This document shows, in pieces, positions 1 through 7,741 of a DNA stretch of 37,203 nucleotides. Location of the stretch: NCBI GenBank assembly GCA_015065695.1, contig SVPT01000013.1, forward strand, positions 1-37,203, in the 5' to 3' direction. Each line of letters starts with the position of its first letter. Position 1 is the first letter of the stretch. Below the pieces are notes generated by a model. That model had not been told where the DNA came from. It saw nothing but the letters and a program-made list of their open reading frames with translations, and ran no database searches. This stretch comes from Oscillospiraceae bacterium. GTDB taxonomy: Bacteria; Bacillota; Clostridia; Oscillospirales; Acutalibacteraceae. The translations under genes and the position numbers were made by a program.

Positions 1-11
1 GGGGAAATGCA

Positions 12-293
12 ATGAAACAGCTTGTCAATGAAGAAGCAAAGAGAGTGGATTTTTACCTGACCAACGCCGACCAGCAGGACGAACAGCTGATGGCAAATGT
101 CCGTGCGCAGTGCAGACAGTGGCATCAGAACGGCTATCGCGCGGTGATGTTTCTCTCCGGCAAGGGCGACCTTGAGGAGTGCATCGGTGACCTGCTTCGT
201 CATAATCTGCGAGTAATGGCAAAACGTGAGGGCGAGATACCGATGCCTGCTCCCACACCTAAAGCCAAAGCACGAAGCGCAGGCTCAAGGTAG
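12..293 (+). CDS. Small hypothetical protein, mobile-element type
   Basis: This 93-residue protein has no signal peptide or membrane segment. It is mostly charged and helical for about 75 residues and then ends in a Pro/Ala/Lys/Arg-rich tail. The start follows a GGGGA ribosome site. I associate small proteins of this type (opening MKQLVNEEAKRVDFYLTN) with clostridial integrative elements, and a broken serine recombinase follows at 448, which fits. That link is from memory and unverified. The product has no motif from which I would predict an activity. An imperfect hairpin follows the stop codon. The gene seems intact while its neighbours are decayed, so it may be a leftover of an element that has been lost. 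Confidence 0.6.
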   Translation: MKQLVNEEAKRVDFYLTNADQQDEQLMANVRAQCRQWHQNGYRAVMFLSGKGDLEECIGDLLRHNLRVMAKREGEIPMPAPTPKAKARSAGSR

Positions 294-310
294 TATAAAC
301 CACTCAAAAG

Positions 311-337
311 CTCCGATTGGAAAGAGTCCAACCGGAG
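311..337. other. Imperfect hairpin
   Basis: CTCCGATTGG (311-320) and CCAACCGGAG (328-337) pair over ten positions with one mismatch and a seven-base loop. There is no T-run on the plus strand, so it is a poor intrinsic terminator. It could be a processing or recombination structure belonging to the lost element. Confidence 0.35.
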
Positions 338-447
338 CGGTACATAGTCATTGACAATTTTATCTATTCCCTATTTTTCCCCCTTGCAAATCCCGTTTAT
401 ATATCCTACAATGTAATTATACCACATATAAACAGAAGTGAACGATA

Positions 448-690
448 TTGACAGAAAAATTTTCCATAGCTGGCTACTGCCGAATTTCGGGTGATGACGA
501 ACTTGACCGTGACAACACGTCCATAGAAAACCAGAAATCCATCATATCCGACTATGTAAAGCGCAGTTTTCCCGGCTCGGAGCTGACCTTTTCCGCTCCG
601 GTTACACCTTTGAACAGCGTGAGGGCTACCAGTCCATGCGTCCTCTTTTAATGGGCAGAAAGTACGACATCCTCACCGTCGCGCCGCTCT
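448..690 (+). pseudogene. Serine recombinase (resolvase/invertase), N-terminal fragment
   Basis: A TTG start at 448 opens a frame whose first part, SIAGYCRIS followed by SIENQKSIISDYV, is the N-terminal catalytic segment of a large serine recombinase; the Ser in YCRIS is the expected nucleophile. The frame is broken near 590, where about five codons seem to be missing. The downstream piece SGYTFEQREGYQSMRPLLMG is readable in a different frame at about 600-660. After about 690 the similarity stops, so the zinc-ribbon and C-terminal DNA-binding parts that should add about 400 residues are absent. The gene cannot make an active recombinase. Its family catalyses integration and excision of clostridial elements, so this marks a former insertion. 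Confidence 0.85.
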
Positions 691-860
691 GCACGATATA
701 TTCACCCAGCTCAATCGCTCAGCTTTCAACCTCTGTTCTCAATCTGATTCCCTCCTTGCAGCAGTATGTTTTGTTCATGTATATGCGGCGGTGGAAAGTG
801 CAGAATTAAAAAACTTGACTCACATTATCTTTATTTATATAATTTTCATAAACGGGTTAA

Positions 861-1381
861 GACAATGCAATAATCGAAGCTATCGAGCGAGATTATCTTG
901 ATGAGCCTGTTGCTGTTTACAACTATGTTATCAGCGACTTCCATACCTACCATGTCGGTGAATCTGGTGTTCTGGTTCATAATGGATTGCCGCCGTGTTT
1001 GCAGTCTGCTATAGGTGAGAGTGGTAGTAATACTGTCAACCCTAATGCATTAAATATAATGGAGATGGAACATGAACCAGTAATGAAGGATTAATATACG
1101 GACAAGGGTCAATAGATGGAAATAGAGTAAAGCATGTAGTCGCACATACGCAGCCAGATCCTACTAAACCTATTCAAACTGTATTTAATGTAGATGAATC
1201 GCAGGGTATTGGACTGATAGATGAGGCTTGGGTAAATAAAGGACAAATAATGCAAGGAAATGGTAATGTTAAATACGAAATTGATATGGGAAGAGTAGTA
1301 GGAACTAATTGAGAAACTTCTATTAGAATTATTACAGATGGTTATTCTAACAATATTGTGACTGCATTTCCCGTACAATAG
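861..1381 (+). pseudogene. Polymorphic toxin relic: HINT end plus RNase-like toxin domain
   Basis: Two reading frames joined by a frameshift give the end of a secreted polymorphic toxin. Frame 867-1094 contains VAVYNYVISDFHTYHVGESG then VLVHNG, the characteristic C-terminal end of a pretoxin HINT (intein-like) self-cleaving domain. Frame 1082-1381 gives a toxin domain starting near GLIYGQGSIDGNRVKHVVAH and ending NIVTAFPVQ. Its spaced His residues and length of about 98 residues look like the BECR-fold RNase toxins (EndoU/Ntox-like), but I cannot assign a Pfam family. A TGA at 1310-1312 interrupts the toxin where a Gly codon (GGA) would make it continuous. No upstream delivery region is present. 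The copy is dead through 5' loss, frameshift and nonsense mutation. Confidence 0.8.
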
Positions 1382-1399
1382 AGATGGAGGTGGAAGTAG

Positions 1400-1594
1400 A
1401 TGTTATGTCCATATTGTGAATATGGTATGGTTTTAAGAGCATATATTAAGGATACAGATAAGAAAATATACATTTGCGAGGAATGTGATACTGTATGGGA
1501 GGAGATAATCAGCGACGAAACAGGAGTTGGATTTGCTAAGTATATGGAAAAAATAGGAAGGTGCGGAAGTTGGGATGAAATTGAGGTCATATAA
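1400..1594 (+). CDS. Candidate orphan immunity protein, zinc-ribbon-like
   Basis: This intact 64-residue protein starts 18 nt after the end of the toxin relic, with GGAGG about ten bases before the ATG. It has CPYC near the N-terminus and CEEC about 22 residues later, a four-Cys arrangement able to bind zinc, followed by an acidic tail. No membrane segment or signal is visible. Immunity genes of HINT-linked polymorphic toxins lie directly downstream of the toxin, so position and size make it the probable cognate antidote. That is inference from context. If so, the antidote outlived its toxin and could still protect against related strains that deliver the live version. Confidence 0.7.
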   Translation: MLCPYCEYGMVLRAYIKDTDKKIYICEECDTVWEEIISDETGVGFAKYMEKIGRCGSWDEIEVI

Positions 1595-1626
1595 AGTGAC
1601 GGAGGATGTCATGGGACTATCTAATA

Positions 1627-1854
1627 TTAACGAAATATATTATCAATAATTGATTGCCGCAATGAATCCTCTGCTGCCTTTTTCCTTATTTCCGCAGCGG
1701 TTTTCTTTGTTAAAACCCGTGTGTGTGCAGTTTCTGCTGCACAGCATGAACATCTGACAACAAACTCTTCGCCATATTCCGGATATGGTTCTTCGTTGAA
1801 TGCTGTCTGACGCTTTGCTCCGCACACAAGGCAAACGCACTCATAATGTCTCGT
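1627..1854 (-). pseudogene. Cys-rich mobile-element ORF, truncated at both ends
   Basis: On the minus strand an open frame from 1854 to 1627 encodes about 75 residues beginning TRHYECVCLVCGAKR and containing RCSCC, so two Cys pairs that could bind zinc, then a basic helix ending in DNIFR. The first codons lack a usable start: an ACG follows a TGA where an ATG would be expected, and the first alternative start is the GTG at 1827, inside the Cys motif. I recall longer proteins with this opening in clostridial integrative elements, so the C-terminus is probably cut off too. I treat it as a remnant belonging with the recombinase fragment. Its function is unknown. Confidence 0.55.
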
Positions 1855-2047
1855 TCAATCCACTTCCTTAACTGCAAGCTGCACATTGCGGTCGCTATAC
1901 AGCTATATTATACTGTGACGGATTTATTTTGTCATCTTGAAATACAAATGACTATTTCATTTCAAAAGATAATTTATATGGTATATTTCCCTCCTTTCTG
2001 ACAGATAATAACATCGAAATCTGTAGTCAAAGGAGACTTATTCATAT

Positions 2048-2587
2048 ATGAAAGCAACCGGTATAGTACGGCGAATCGACGACCTTGGTCGTGTCGTAAT
2101 TCCCAAAGAGATCAGGAGAACCATGCGTATCCGCGAGGGCGACCCCCTCGAAATATACACCGACAACGACGGTGAGGTCATCTTCAAGAAGTATTCCCCC
2201 ATCGGTGAGCTGTCGCCCTGCTCGGCGCAGTATGCAGAGGTGCTGTGCAAGAATGTGGGCTTCCCCGCGCTGATATGCGACAGAGACCATGTAGTGGCGG
2301 CGGCTGGCGTTTCGCGCAAGGAGTATCTGGAACGCAGGGTGTCTGCCGAGCTGGAAGAGCTGATGGAAAGCCGGCGGTCGTATATCGCCCGACAGGGTGA
2401 CGGTGGATTCTTCCCCGTGGAGGGACTGGATAGACGTGCTGTGGTGGTGTTTCCCGTTATCGCCTCCGGTGATATAAACGGCGCAGTGCTGCTGCTTGAG
2501 AATGATGCAGGTACCGCCCCGCGTGACACCGAGATAAAGCTGACCGAGGTGGCAGCGGGCTTTTTGGGCAAGCAGATGGAGGAGTAG
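2048..2587 (+). CDS. spoVT: Stage V sporulation protein T, transcriptional regulator
   Basis: This 179-residue protein matches SpoVT in length and layout. Residues 1-50 are an AbrB-type swapped-hairpin DNA-binding domain (GIVRRIDDLGRVVIPKEIRR), and residues 55-178 form a GAF-like sensor domain with the conserved ending around GFLGKQME. SpoVT is a forespore regulator that tunes sigma-G-dependent genes and spore properties in Bacilli and Clostridia. AAAGGAGA lies upstream of the ATG. The gene is alone, with its own terminator at 2619-2660. I did not find a convincing sigma-G promoter in the AT-rich upstream region. The assignment is firm and implies a spore-forming or recently spore-forming host. 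Confidence 0.96.
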   Translation: MKATGIVRRIDDLGRVVIPKEIRRTMRIREGDPLEIYTDNDGEVIFKKYSPIGELSPCSAQYAEVLCKNVGFPALICDRDHVVAAAGVSRKEYLERRVSAELEELMESRRSYIARQGDGGFFPVEGLDRRAVVVFPVIASGDINGAVLLLENDAGTAPRDTEIKLTEVAAGFLGKQMEE

Positions 2588-2618
2588 CCCCTTTGCTGAA
2601 ACAGCCGTAATAATTACA

Positions 2619-2660
2619 AAAGAGGAACTGAATGCATTTGTGCATATCAGTTCCTTTTTT
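2619..2660 (+). terminator. Intrinsic terminator of spoVT
   Basis: AGGAACTGA (2623-2631) pairs with TCAGTTCCT (2647-2655), the stem continues into ATGCA/TGCAT, and TTTTT follows. Confidence 0.88.
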
Positions 2661-2731
2661 GGTTTCATAGAATTAATTTGCTGACAGCGTTTTTACACTT
2701 CTTTTATATAAATGTACACCTTAATATGCAC

Positions 2732-2759
2732 TTGCGTGGAATCAATACTGTGGTACAAT
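2732..2759 (+). promoter_or_regulatory. Promoter of the first LRR gene
   Basis: TTGCGT, 16 bases, then TACAAT. The -35 resembles TTGCGC and TTGCAA of the next three LRR genes, which supports it. Confidence 0.6.
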
Positions 2760-2788
2760 CTGAACATAAGGCAAAGGAGGATATATCC

Positions 2789-2821
2789 ATGTTGTTCGAT
2801 GAGTTCAGAAAGGAAAAATAA
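2789..2821 (+). CDS. Possible 10-residue leader peptide or start-codon relic
   Basis: A very good ribosome site (AAAGGAGG) stands seven bases before an ATG that opens MLFDEFRKEK and then stops, 32 bases upstream of the LRR gene start. Nothing resembling an attenuator hairpin follows it. The opening is loosely like MAFDVFISFK of the TIR-LRR protein at 7742, so this could be the stump of a lost N-terminal domain. It could equally be a translated leader peptide or chance. Confidence 0.3.
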   Translation: MLFDEFRKEK

Positions 2822-2853
2822 TCGATGCACAATGTATGGAGGTAAATAAAGCA

Positions 2854-3720
2854 ATGAAAAATGAAGAGAAAACCACCATTCGGAATAGAATTTGTGACCT
2901 TATATCCAATAGGGCAAAGAGCATCAACTGGATTACTGCGGCACTTGTTTTGATTGCAGCATTGATTCTTGGTGTGCATCTCAACGAAACAAGGGAAGTT
3001 GATTATGAGATTTGTGGAGAGGTAGATACAAGTATATATGATGAGGCCAAGAAAGATGACGGCACTTACAGAATGTTTAGCGGCGTTGTAAAGAGAGGAG
3101 ATGCCAGATATGGTGTAAAAGGAAAATATGCAGTTGTTATAGAAGGGTGGCCGAACGAAAATGGTGAATGCATAATACGGTCAAGGGTCAGAGGTAAAAG
3201 AGTGGCAGGTATTTCAAAATGGACGTTTGCTGAAGGAAAATATAATATGGGTTGTTATTATCTGACAGATGTTACCATTCCGGACAGCGTAATATACATC
3301 GATGAAGGAACATTTCATCACGCTGTTGCCTTGGAGAAAATCACTGTGGATAAAGGCAATAAGCACTACTATGACATAGATGGTATACTATTCAGTACCA
3401 ATAATCAGATTATAGCATATCCAATGAAAAAGGCAGGCAACGAATACCATATCCCAGAAAACATAACACATATTGCGGGTTTTGCGTTTGCCGGCTGCGA
3501 CAATCTAAGTGGCATAACTGTCCCTGTCAGTGTAACTGGTATTGGGGATTATGCTTTTTGGAGATGCTACGATCTAACAAGCATTACCATTCCCGAAAGT
3601 GTAACCAGCATAGGTTATGGTGCATTCAGCACATACAACCCCATCACCATCAAAGCCCCACACGCCCCCTCATACTACGGTTACACCCCAACGGAAAACG
3701 AAACGTGGGTAATTGAGTAA
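2854..3720 (+). CDS. BspA-like LRR membrane protein, short paralogue (LRR-1)
   Basis: I place the start at 2854, where GGAGG lies eleven bases upstream; the in-frame ATG at 2836 overlaps that ribosome site. The 288-residue product has a basic cytoplasmic N-terminus, one membrane helix at about residues 25-43, an extracellular cap and about five 23-residue LRR_5 (BspA-type) repeats of the form IPxSVTxIGxxAF. A linker of the form GILFSTNNQIIAYP interrupts the repeats. It ends in the tail PSYYGYTPTENETW shared by all four paralogues. BspA-type proteins act in adhesion and ligand binding at the cell surface. The first repeats are poorly conserved, so this is the most diverged copy. Topology N-in/C-out is inferred from the positive-inside rule. 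Confidence 0.85.
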   Translation: MKNEEKTTIRNRICDLISNRAKSINWITAALVLIAALILGVHLNETREVDYEICGEVDTSIYDEAKKDDGTYRMFSGVVKRGDARYGVKGKYAVVIEGWPNENGECIIRSRVRGKRVAGISKWTFAEGKYNMGCYYLTDVTIPDSVIYIDEGTFHHAVALEKITVDKGNKHYYDIDGILFSTNNQIIAYPMKKAGNEYHIPENITHIAGFAFAGCDNLSGITVPVSVTGIGDYAFWRCYDLTSITIPESVTSIGYGAFSTYNPITIKAPHAPSYYGYTPTENETWVIE

Positions 3721-3733
3721 TCATCGTTCCACC

Positions 3734-3763
3734 TTGCGCAAAACCCAACAGCCGTGCTATAAT
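3734..3763 (+). promoter_or_regulatory. Promoter of LRR-2
   Basis: TTGCGC, 18 bases, TATAAT. The surrounding AAAACCCAACA and TATAATTCA match the promoters at 5604 and 7684. Confidence 0.75.
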
Positions 3764-3802
3764 TCAGATAAAGAATAAGCACAGGACAAGGAGGTAAGAC
3801 AC

Positions 3803-5533
3803 ATGGTGCATGACAGGACTGTATCTGCCCGTAATCGGGAGAAACCGGAACATTATCTCAAGAATAACCTCCATTTGATTATTACGGCGGCTGCGCTGGC
3901 GATGCTGGCGGTTGCGGTGATTTTCGTCATAAGCTATTACACGCCGCGTACTGTGATGTTCGATGGTCTGACCTACAACATATGCAGGGGGCAGGCAACA
4001 CTCACATACTGCTATGAGGAAAGAGGCGGGGAATGTGTTATCCCGCCAAAGGTCAGGGGGCGCAGGGTGACAGCTATCGGAAAGAACGCATTCAGTGAGT
4101 GCGGTGAACTGACCGGTATTGTAATCCCCGACGGAGTGACCACCATTGGCGGCGGTGCATTCAGTGAATGTTACAGCCTGACCGAAATTACTATTCCCGA
4201 CAGCGTGACAAGCATTGGCAGCAGTGCGTTCTGGGCGTGCAAAAGGCTGACCGGAATAACCATTCCCGAAAGCGTGACCGATATTGGCGAGTGGGCATTC
4301 ACCGATTGCCTCCGCCTGACAGAGATTGCCATTCCCCGCAGCGTAAAGAGCATTGGGGACAGTGCGTTTTACGACTGCATAGGATTACAGGAAATAACCG
4401 TTGACCCGGAAAATGAATACTACCGCAGCAATGATGGTGTGCTGTTTGACGCAGACAACCGCCTTATGGCATATCCCGCAGGCAGGACCGATACCAGATA
4501 TGCCGTTCCCGAGGGCGCAACCCACATTGCGGACAATGCGTTCAGATGCTGCGGATTCCTTGCCGAAATCACCTTGCCCGACGGCGTGACCGATATTGGC
4601 GACTGGGCGTTTGATGACTGTGAAAGCCTTGTGCGCATCAATATCCCCGACAGTGTCAATAGCATCGGTGATGGTGCATTCAATTGCTGCTTCAATCTTG
4701 CCTCCATCGACATTCCGTCTGGTGTAACGGCAATCGATGATGACACGTTCAGGGATTGCAGCAGAATTGGCAGTGTTGTGCTTCCCGACGGCTTGACAAG
4801 TATTGGGAACAGGGCATTTTGGGGCTGCGGAAGCCTTACCTCCATCACTGTGCCCGAAAGCGTGACCTGCATTGGCGAAAGTTCATTCAGCTATTGCTAC
4901 AACCTTACTGATATTTATATTGACGACGGTCTGACAAGCATCGGAAAGTTTGCCTTCGAGGGCTGCGAAAGCCTTGCCGCTATCACTATCCCCAACAGCG
5001 TAACCGATATTGGCGAGCGTGCCTTTTACTTATGCAAAAGCCTGCGCAGTGTTACCCTTTCCGACGGCATAAGCAGTATTGCCGATGGCGTATTCAGTGG
5101 TTGCGACAGCCTGACCGGCATCGCTATCCCTGATGGCGTAACCGACATTGGCAATCATGCCTTTGAGTATTGCGGCAGCCTGACCGCCGCAGTCATTCCC
5201 GACAGCGTAAGGCGTATTGGCGATTATGCGTTTTTCGAGTGCCGAAAGCTGTCATGCATCACTATTCCCGATGGTGTGACACACATTGGGGATTATGCCT
5301 TTCACGCCTGCCGCAGCCTGACCGCCATTGACATACCCGACAGCGTAACCCGCATTGGTAAACTGGCGTTTGAGTATTGCAGAAGTCTGACAGCCATCAC
5401 CATTCCTGACAGTGTTGCCGCTATCGGTGTTGAGGCATTCCGCACAGATACCGCAACCACCATCAACGCCCCCCACGACCCCTCCTACTATGGTTACACC
5501 CCAACGGAAAACGAAACATGGATAACCAAATAA
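3803..5533 (+). CDS. BspA-like LRR membrane protein (LRR-2)
   Basis: The ATG follows AAGGAGG. The 576-residue protein has a short charged cytoplasmic N-terminus, one membrane helix (about 24-46) and a cap (TPRTVMFDGLTYNI). About 19 LRR_5 repeats follow, most 23 residues long with core IPDSVTxIGxxAFxxC. One linker (GVLFDADNRLMAYPAG) sits after repeat five. The C-terminal tail PHDPSYYGYTPTENETWITK is nearly identical to LRR-3. There is no LPXTG anchor, so the membrane helix is the likely anchor with the repeats outside. The ligand is unknown. It has its own promoter and terminator, so it is not an obligate operon with its neighbours. The 69-bp DNA repeats make copy-number change by recombination likely. 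Confidence 0.9.
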   Translation: MVHDRTVSARNREKPEHYLKNNLHLIITAAALAMLAVAVIFVISYYTPRTVMFDGLTYNICRGQATLTYCYEERGGECVIPPKVRGRRVTAIGKNAFSECGELTGIVIPDGVTTIGGGAFSECYSLTEITIPDSVTSIGSSAFWACKRLTGITIPESVTDIGEWAFTDCLRLTEIAIPRSVKSIGDSAFYDCIGLQEITVDPENEYYRSNDGVLFDADNRLMAYPAGRTDTRYAVPEGATHIADNAFRCCGFLAEITLPDGVTDIGDWAFDDCESLVRINIPDSVNSIGDGAFNCCFNLASIDIPSGVTAIDDDTFRDCSRIGSVVLPDGLTSIGNRAFWGCGSLTSITVPESVTCIGESSFSYCYNLTDIYIDDGLTSIGKFAFEGCESLAAITIPNSVTDIGERAFYLCKSLRSVTLSDGISSIADGVFSGCDSLTGIAIPDGVTDIGNHAFEYCGSLTAAVIPDSVRRIGDYAFFECRKLSCITIPDGVTHIGDYAFHACRSLTAIDIPDSVTRIGKLAFEYCRSLTAITIPDSVAAIGVEAFRTDTATTINAPHDPSYYGYTPTENETWITK

Positions 5534-5539
5534 TCCACC

Positions 5540-5573
5540 CCGCCTGACATTTTTCAATGTCAGGCGGTTTTTT
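5540..5573 (+). terminator. Intrinsic terminator of LRR-2
   Basis: CCGCCTGACAT (5540-5550) pairs perfectly with ATGTCAGGCGG (5557-5567) across a six-base loop, followed by six T. Confidence 0.95.
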
Positions 5574-5603
5574 CGTTCTTTTGCGTTTCTTCCTGCCTCG
5601 CCC

Positions 5604-5631
5604 TTGCAAAGCCCAACAAATGTGATATAAT
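5604..5631 (+). promoter_or_regulatory. Promoter of LRR-3
   Basis: TTGCAA, 16 bases, TATAAT, about 30 bases before the start codon. It is nearly identical to the promoter of the TIR-LRR gene. Confidence 0.85.
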
Positions 5632-5661
5632 TCAAATATAAAATATGGGGAGGGTACACAC

Positions 5662-7614
5662 ATGGAGAGCAAAGGATTTGCATTGAAAGAAAACGAAAAT
5701 ATGGAAAACAAAACTAAAAAAATAATATGGCAGATTATAGTTGCGGTTGCTTTGGTTGTTGTGGCGGCAGTGGCGGGGCATGGTGTGGGGTATGGTATAG
5801 ACTATTACTATAACACACTGAGGACTGTAGTGGTTGATGGTGTAAAGTACAGTATGTATGAAGGCCAGGCAACGGTGGTTGACTGTGATGAGTCAAAGGG
5901 CGGAGAGTTTGTTATTCCATTGAGAGTTGAGGGTAATAGAGTAACCATTATATGGGATTCTGCGTTTTCTGGGTGCGACAGCCTGACCAGCATTACCATT
6001 CCGGACAGCGTGACCACTATCGGGGATTCTGCGTTTTACGGGTGCGACAGCCTGACCGAAATTACTATGCCTGACAGCGTGACAAGCATTGGCGACAGTG
6101 CGTTCCGGGGGTGCGACAACCTGACCGGCATTACCATTCCCGACAGCGTGACCACTATTGGGTATGCTGTATTTTCCGATTGCAGTAGCCTGACCGAAAT
6201 TATCATTCCGGACAGCATAACCACTATTGAGGAGTGTGCGTTTGCGTCGTGCTACAACCTGACCAGCATTACCATACCGGATAGCATAACCACTATTGGC
6301 GACAGTGCGTTCCGGGGGTGCGGCAACCTGACCAGCATTACCATACCGGATAGCGTAACCACTATTGGGGAGTATGCATTTGAACATTGTAGAAGTCTGA
6401 CTGATATTACCATATCAGGCAGTGTGACCAGCATAGAGGGCAATTCGTTTATGTGCTGTAGTAGTTTATCTTCGATAACGGTAGTTACAGGGAGCGAATT
6501 TTTCTATAATATAGATGGTGTTTTATTCGATTCGGATAATCAGCTTATAGCGTATCCGGCAGGAAAGATGAATGAGAAATTTGATATACCGGAAGGCGTC
6601 ACCGGCATTGAAAAAAATGCTTTTGAAAATTGCGACAACCTGAACGGCATTACCATTCCGGACAGCGTAACCGCTATCGGGGAGTCTGCATTTAAAAATT
6701 GCGACAACCTGACCGAAATTACCATTCCGGACAGCGTGACGACTATCGGGGAGTCTGCATTTGAAAATTGTCACAACCTGACCAACGTTACTATTTTGGA
6801 CGGGGTGACCACTATCGGTGAATCTGCGTTTGACAGCTGTGATAACTTGCTCTCAGTCATAATCCCTGATAGTGTAACAACCATCGGTAATGATGCATTT
6901 TCGTGCTGTGTGAAATTGAAAGACATTACCATTCCCAACGGGATAACTCAAATTGGGGACGGTGTGTTTGGGGGTTGTAGAAGTCTGACCGAGGTCACAA
7001 TACCAGACAGCGTAACAAGCATAGGGTGTTGTGCCTTTTGTGAGTGTAGTGGCCTTACTGATATTACTGTTCCCGATGGTGTAACAGTTATCGACGAAAA
7101 GGCTTTCTATAGCTGCTCCGGTCTAAACAGCATTACCTTACCTGACAGCCTAAAATACATTAGGAGAGATGCCTTTGGTTTGTGCGAAAACCTAACTGAA
7201 ATAGATATTCCTTATGGCGTTACCTATATACCGTATGGATTATTCTATGCGTGTGAAAACCTAACCTCAGTTTCCATTCCGGATAGTGTAAGCGAAATTT
7301 CGATAAGTTCGTTTGAGCGCTGCACCAGCCTGACCAGCATTACCATTCCGAACAGCGTGACTACTATCGATGCTGGTGCGTTTGAGCAGTGCAACAACCT
7401 GACCAATATCACCATTCCTGACAGTGTGGTCAGTATTGGAAATTATGCGTTTAAGGGGTGCAACAACCTGACCGAGATTACCATTCCCGACAGCGTGACC
7501 ACTATCGATGTAGAGGCATTCCGCACAGATACCGCAACCACCATCAACGCCCCCCATGACCCCTCTTACTATGGTTACACCCCAACCGAAAACGAAACGT
7601 GGATAACCAAATAA
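5662..7614 (+). CDS. BspA-like LRR membrane protein, longest paralogue (LRR-3)
   Basis: The ATG at 5662 lies eight bases after GGGGAGGG. The 650-residue protein has a 20-residue charged N-terminus, one membrane helix (about 21-45) and a cap (LRTVVVDGVKYSMYEGQATV) shared with the TIR-LRR protein. About 22 LRR_5 repeats follow, interrupted once by the linker GVLFDSDNQLIAYPAG. The tail is the common PHDPSYYGYTPTENETW. Repeats 1-7 and 20-22 are nearly identical at DNA level, while those in the middle are more diverged and AT-rich. That suggests recent expansion or conversion at both ends. Ligand unknown; surface adhesion or recognition is the family expectation. It shares its promoter and leader with the TIR-LRR gene, so the two should be co-expressed. 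Confidence 0.9.
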   Translation: MESKGFALKENENMENKTKKIIWQIIVAVALVVVAAVAGHGVGYGIDYYYNTLRTVVVDGVKYSMYEGQATVVDCDESKGGEFVIPLRVEGNRVTIIWDSAFSGCDSLTSITIPDSVTTIGDSAFYGCDSLTEITMPDSVTSIGDSAFRGCDNLTGITIPDSVTTIGYAVFSDCSSLTEIIIPDSITTIEECAFASCYNLTSITIPDSITTIGDSAFRGCGNLTSITIPDSVTTIGEYAFEHCRSLTDITISGSVTSIEGNSFMCCSSLSSITVVTGSEFFYNIDGVLFDSDNQLIAYPAGKMNEKFDIPEGVTGIEKNAFENCDNLNGITIPDSVTAIGESAFKNCDNLTEITIPDSVTTIGESAFENCHNLTNVTILDGVTTIGESAFDSCDNLLSVIIPDSVTTIGNDAFSCCVKLKDITIPNGITQIGDGVFGGCRSLTEVTIPDSVTSIGCCAFCECSGLTDITVPDGVTVIDEKAFYSCSGLNSITLPDSLKYIRRDAFGLCENLTEIDIPYGVTYIPYGLFYACENLTSVSIPDSVSEISISSFERCTSLTSITIPNSVTTIDAGAFEQCNNLTNITIPDSVVSIGNYAFKGCNNLTEITIPDSVTTIDVEAFRTDTATTINAPHDPSYYGYTPTENETWITK

Positions 7615-7620
7615 TCCACC

Positions 7621-7654
7621 CCGCCTGACATTTTTCGATGTCAGGCGGTTTTTT
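7621..7654 (+). terminator. Intrinsic terminator of LRR-3
   Basis: CCGCCTGACAT (7621-7631) pairs with ATGTCAGGCGG (7638-7648), followed by six T. Confidence 0.95.
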
Positions 7655-7683
7655 GTTCTTTTGCGTTTCTTCCTGCCTCGCCC

Positions 7684-7711
7684 TTGCAAAGCCCAACAAA
7701 TATGATATAAT
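7684..7711 (+). promoter_or_regulatory. Promoter of the TIR-LRR gene
   Basis: TTGCAA, 16 bases, TATAAT, within the duplicated 234-bp block. Confidence 0.85.
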
Positions 7712-7741
7712 TCAAATATAAAATATGGGGAGGGTACACAC

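Larger units (their letters stand above)
5432..5665 (+). repeat. 234-bp duplication, copy 1
   Basis: The last 34 codons of LRR-2, its terminator, the next promoter, the untranslated leader and the ribosome site with ATGG recur almost unchanged at 7513-7745. I see only a few substitutions and one single-base deletion in the T-run. Confidence 0.9.
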
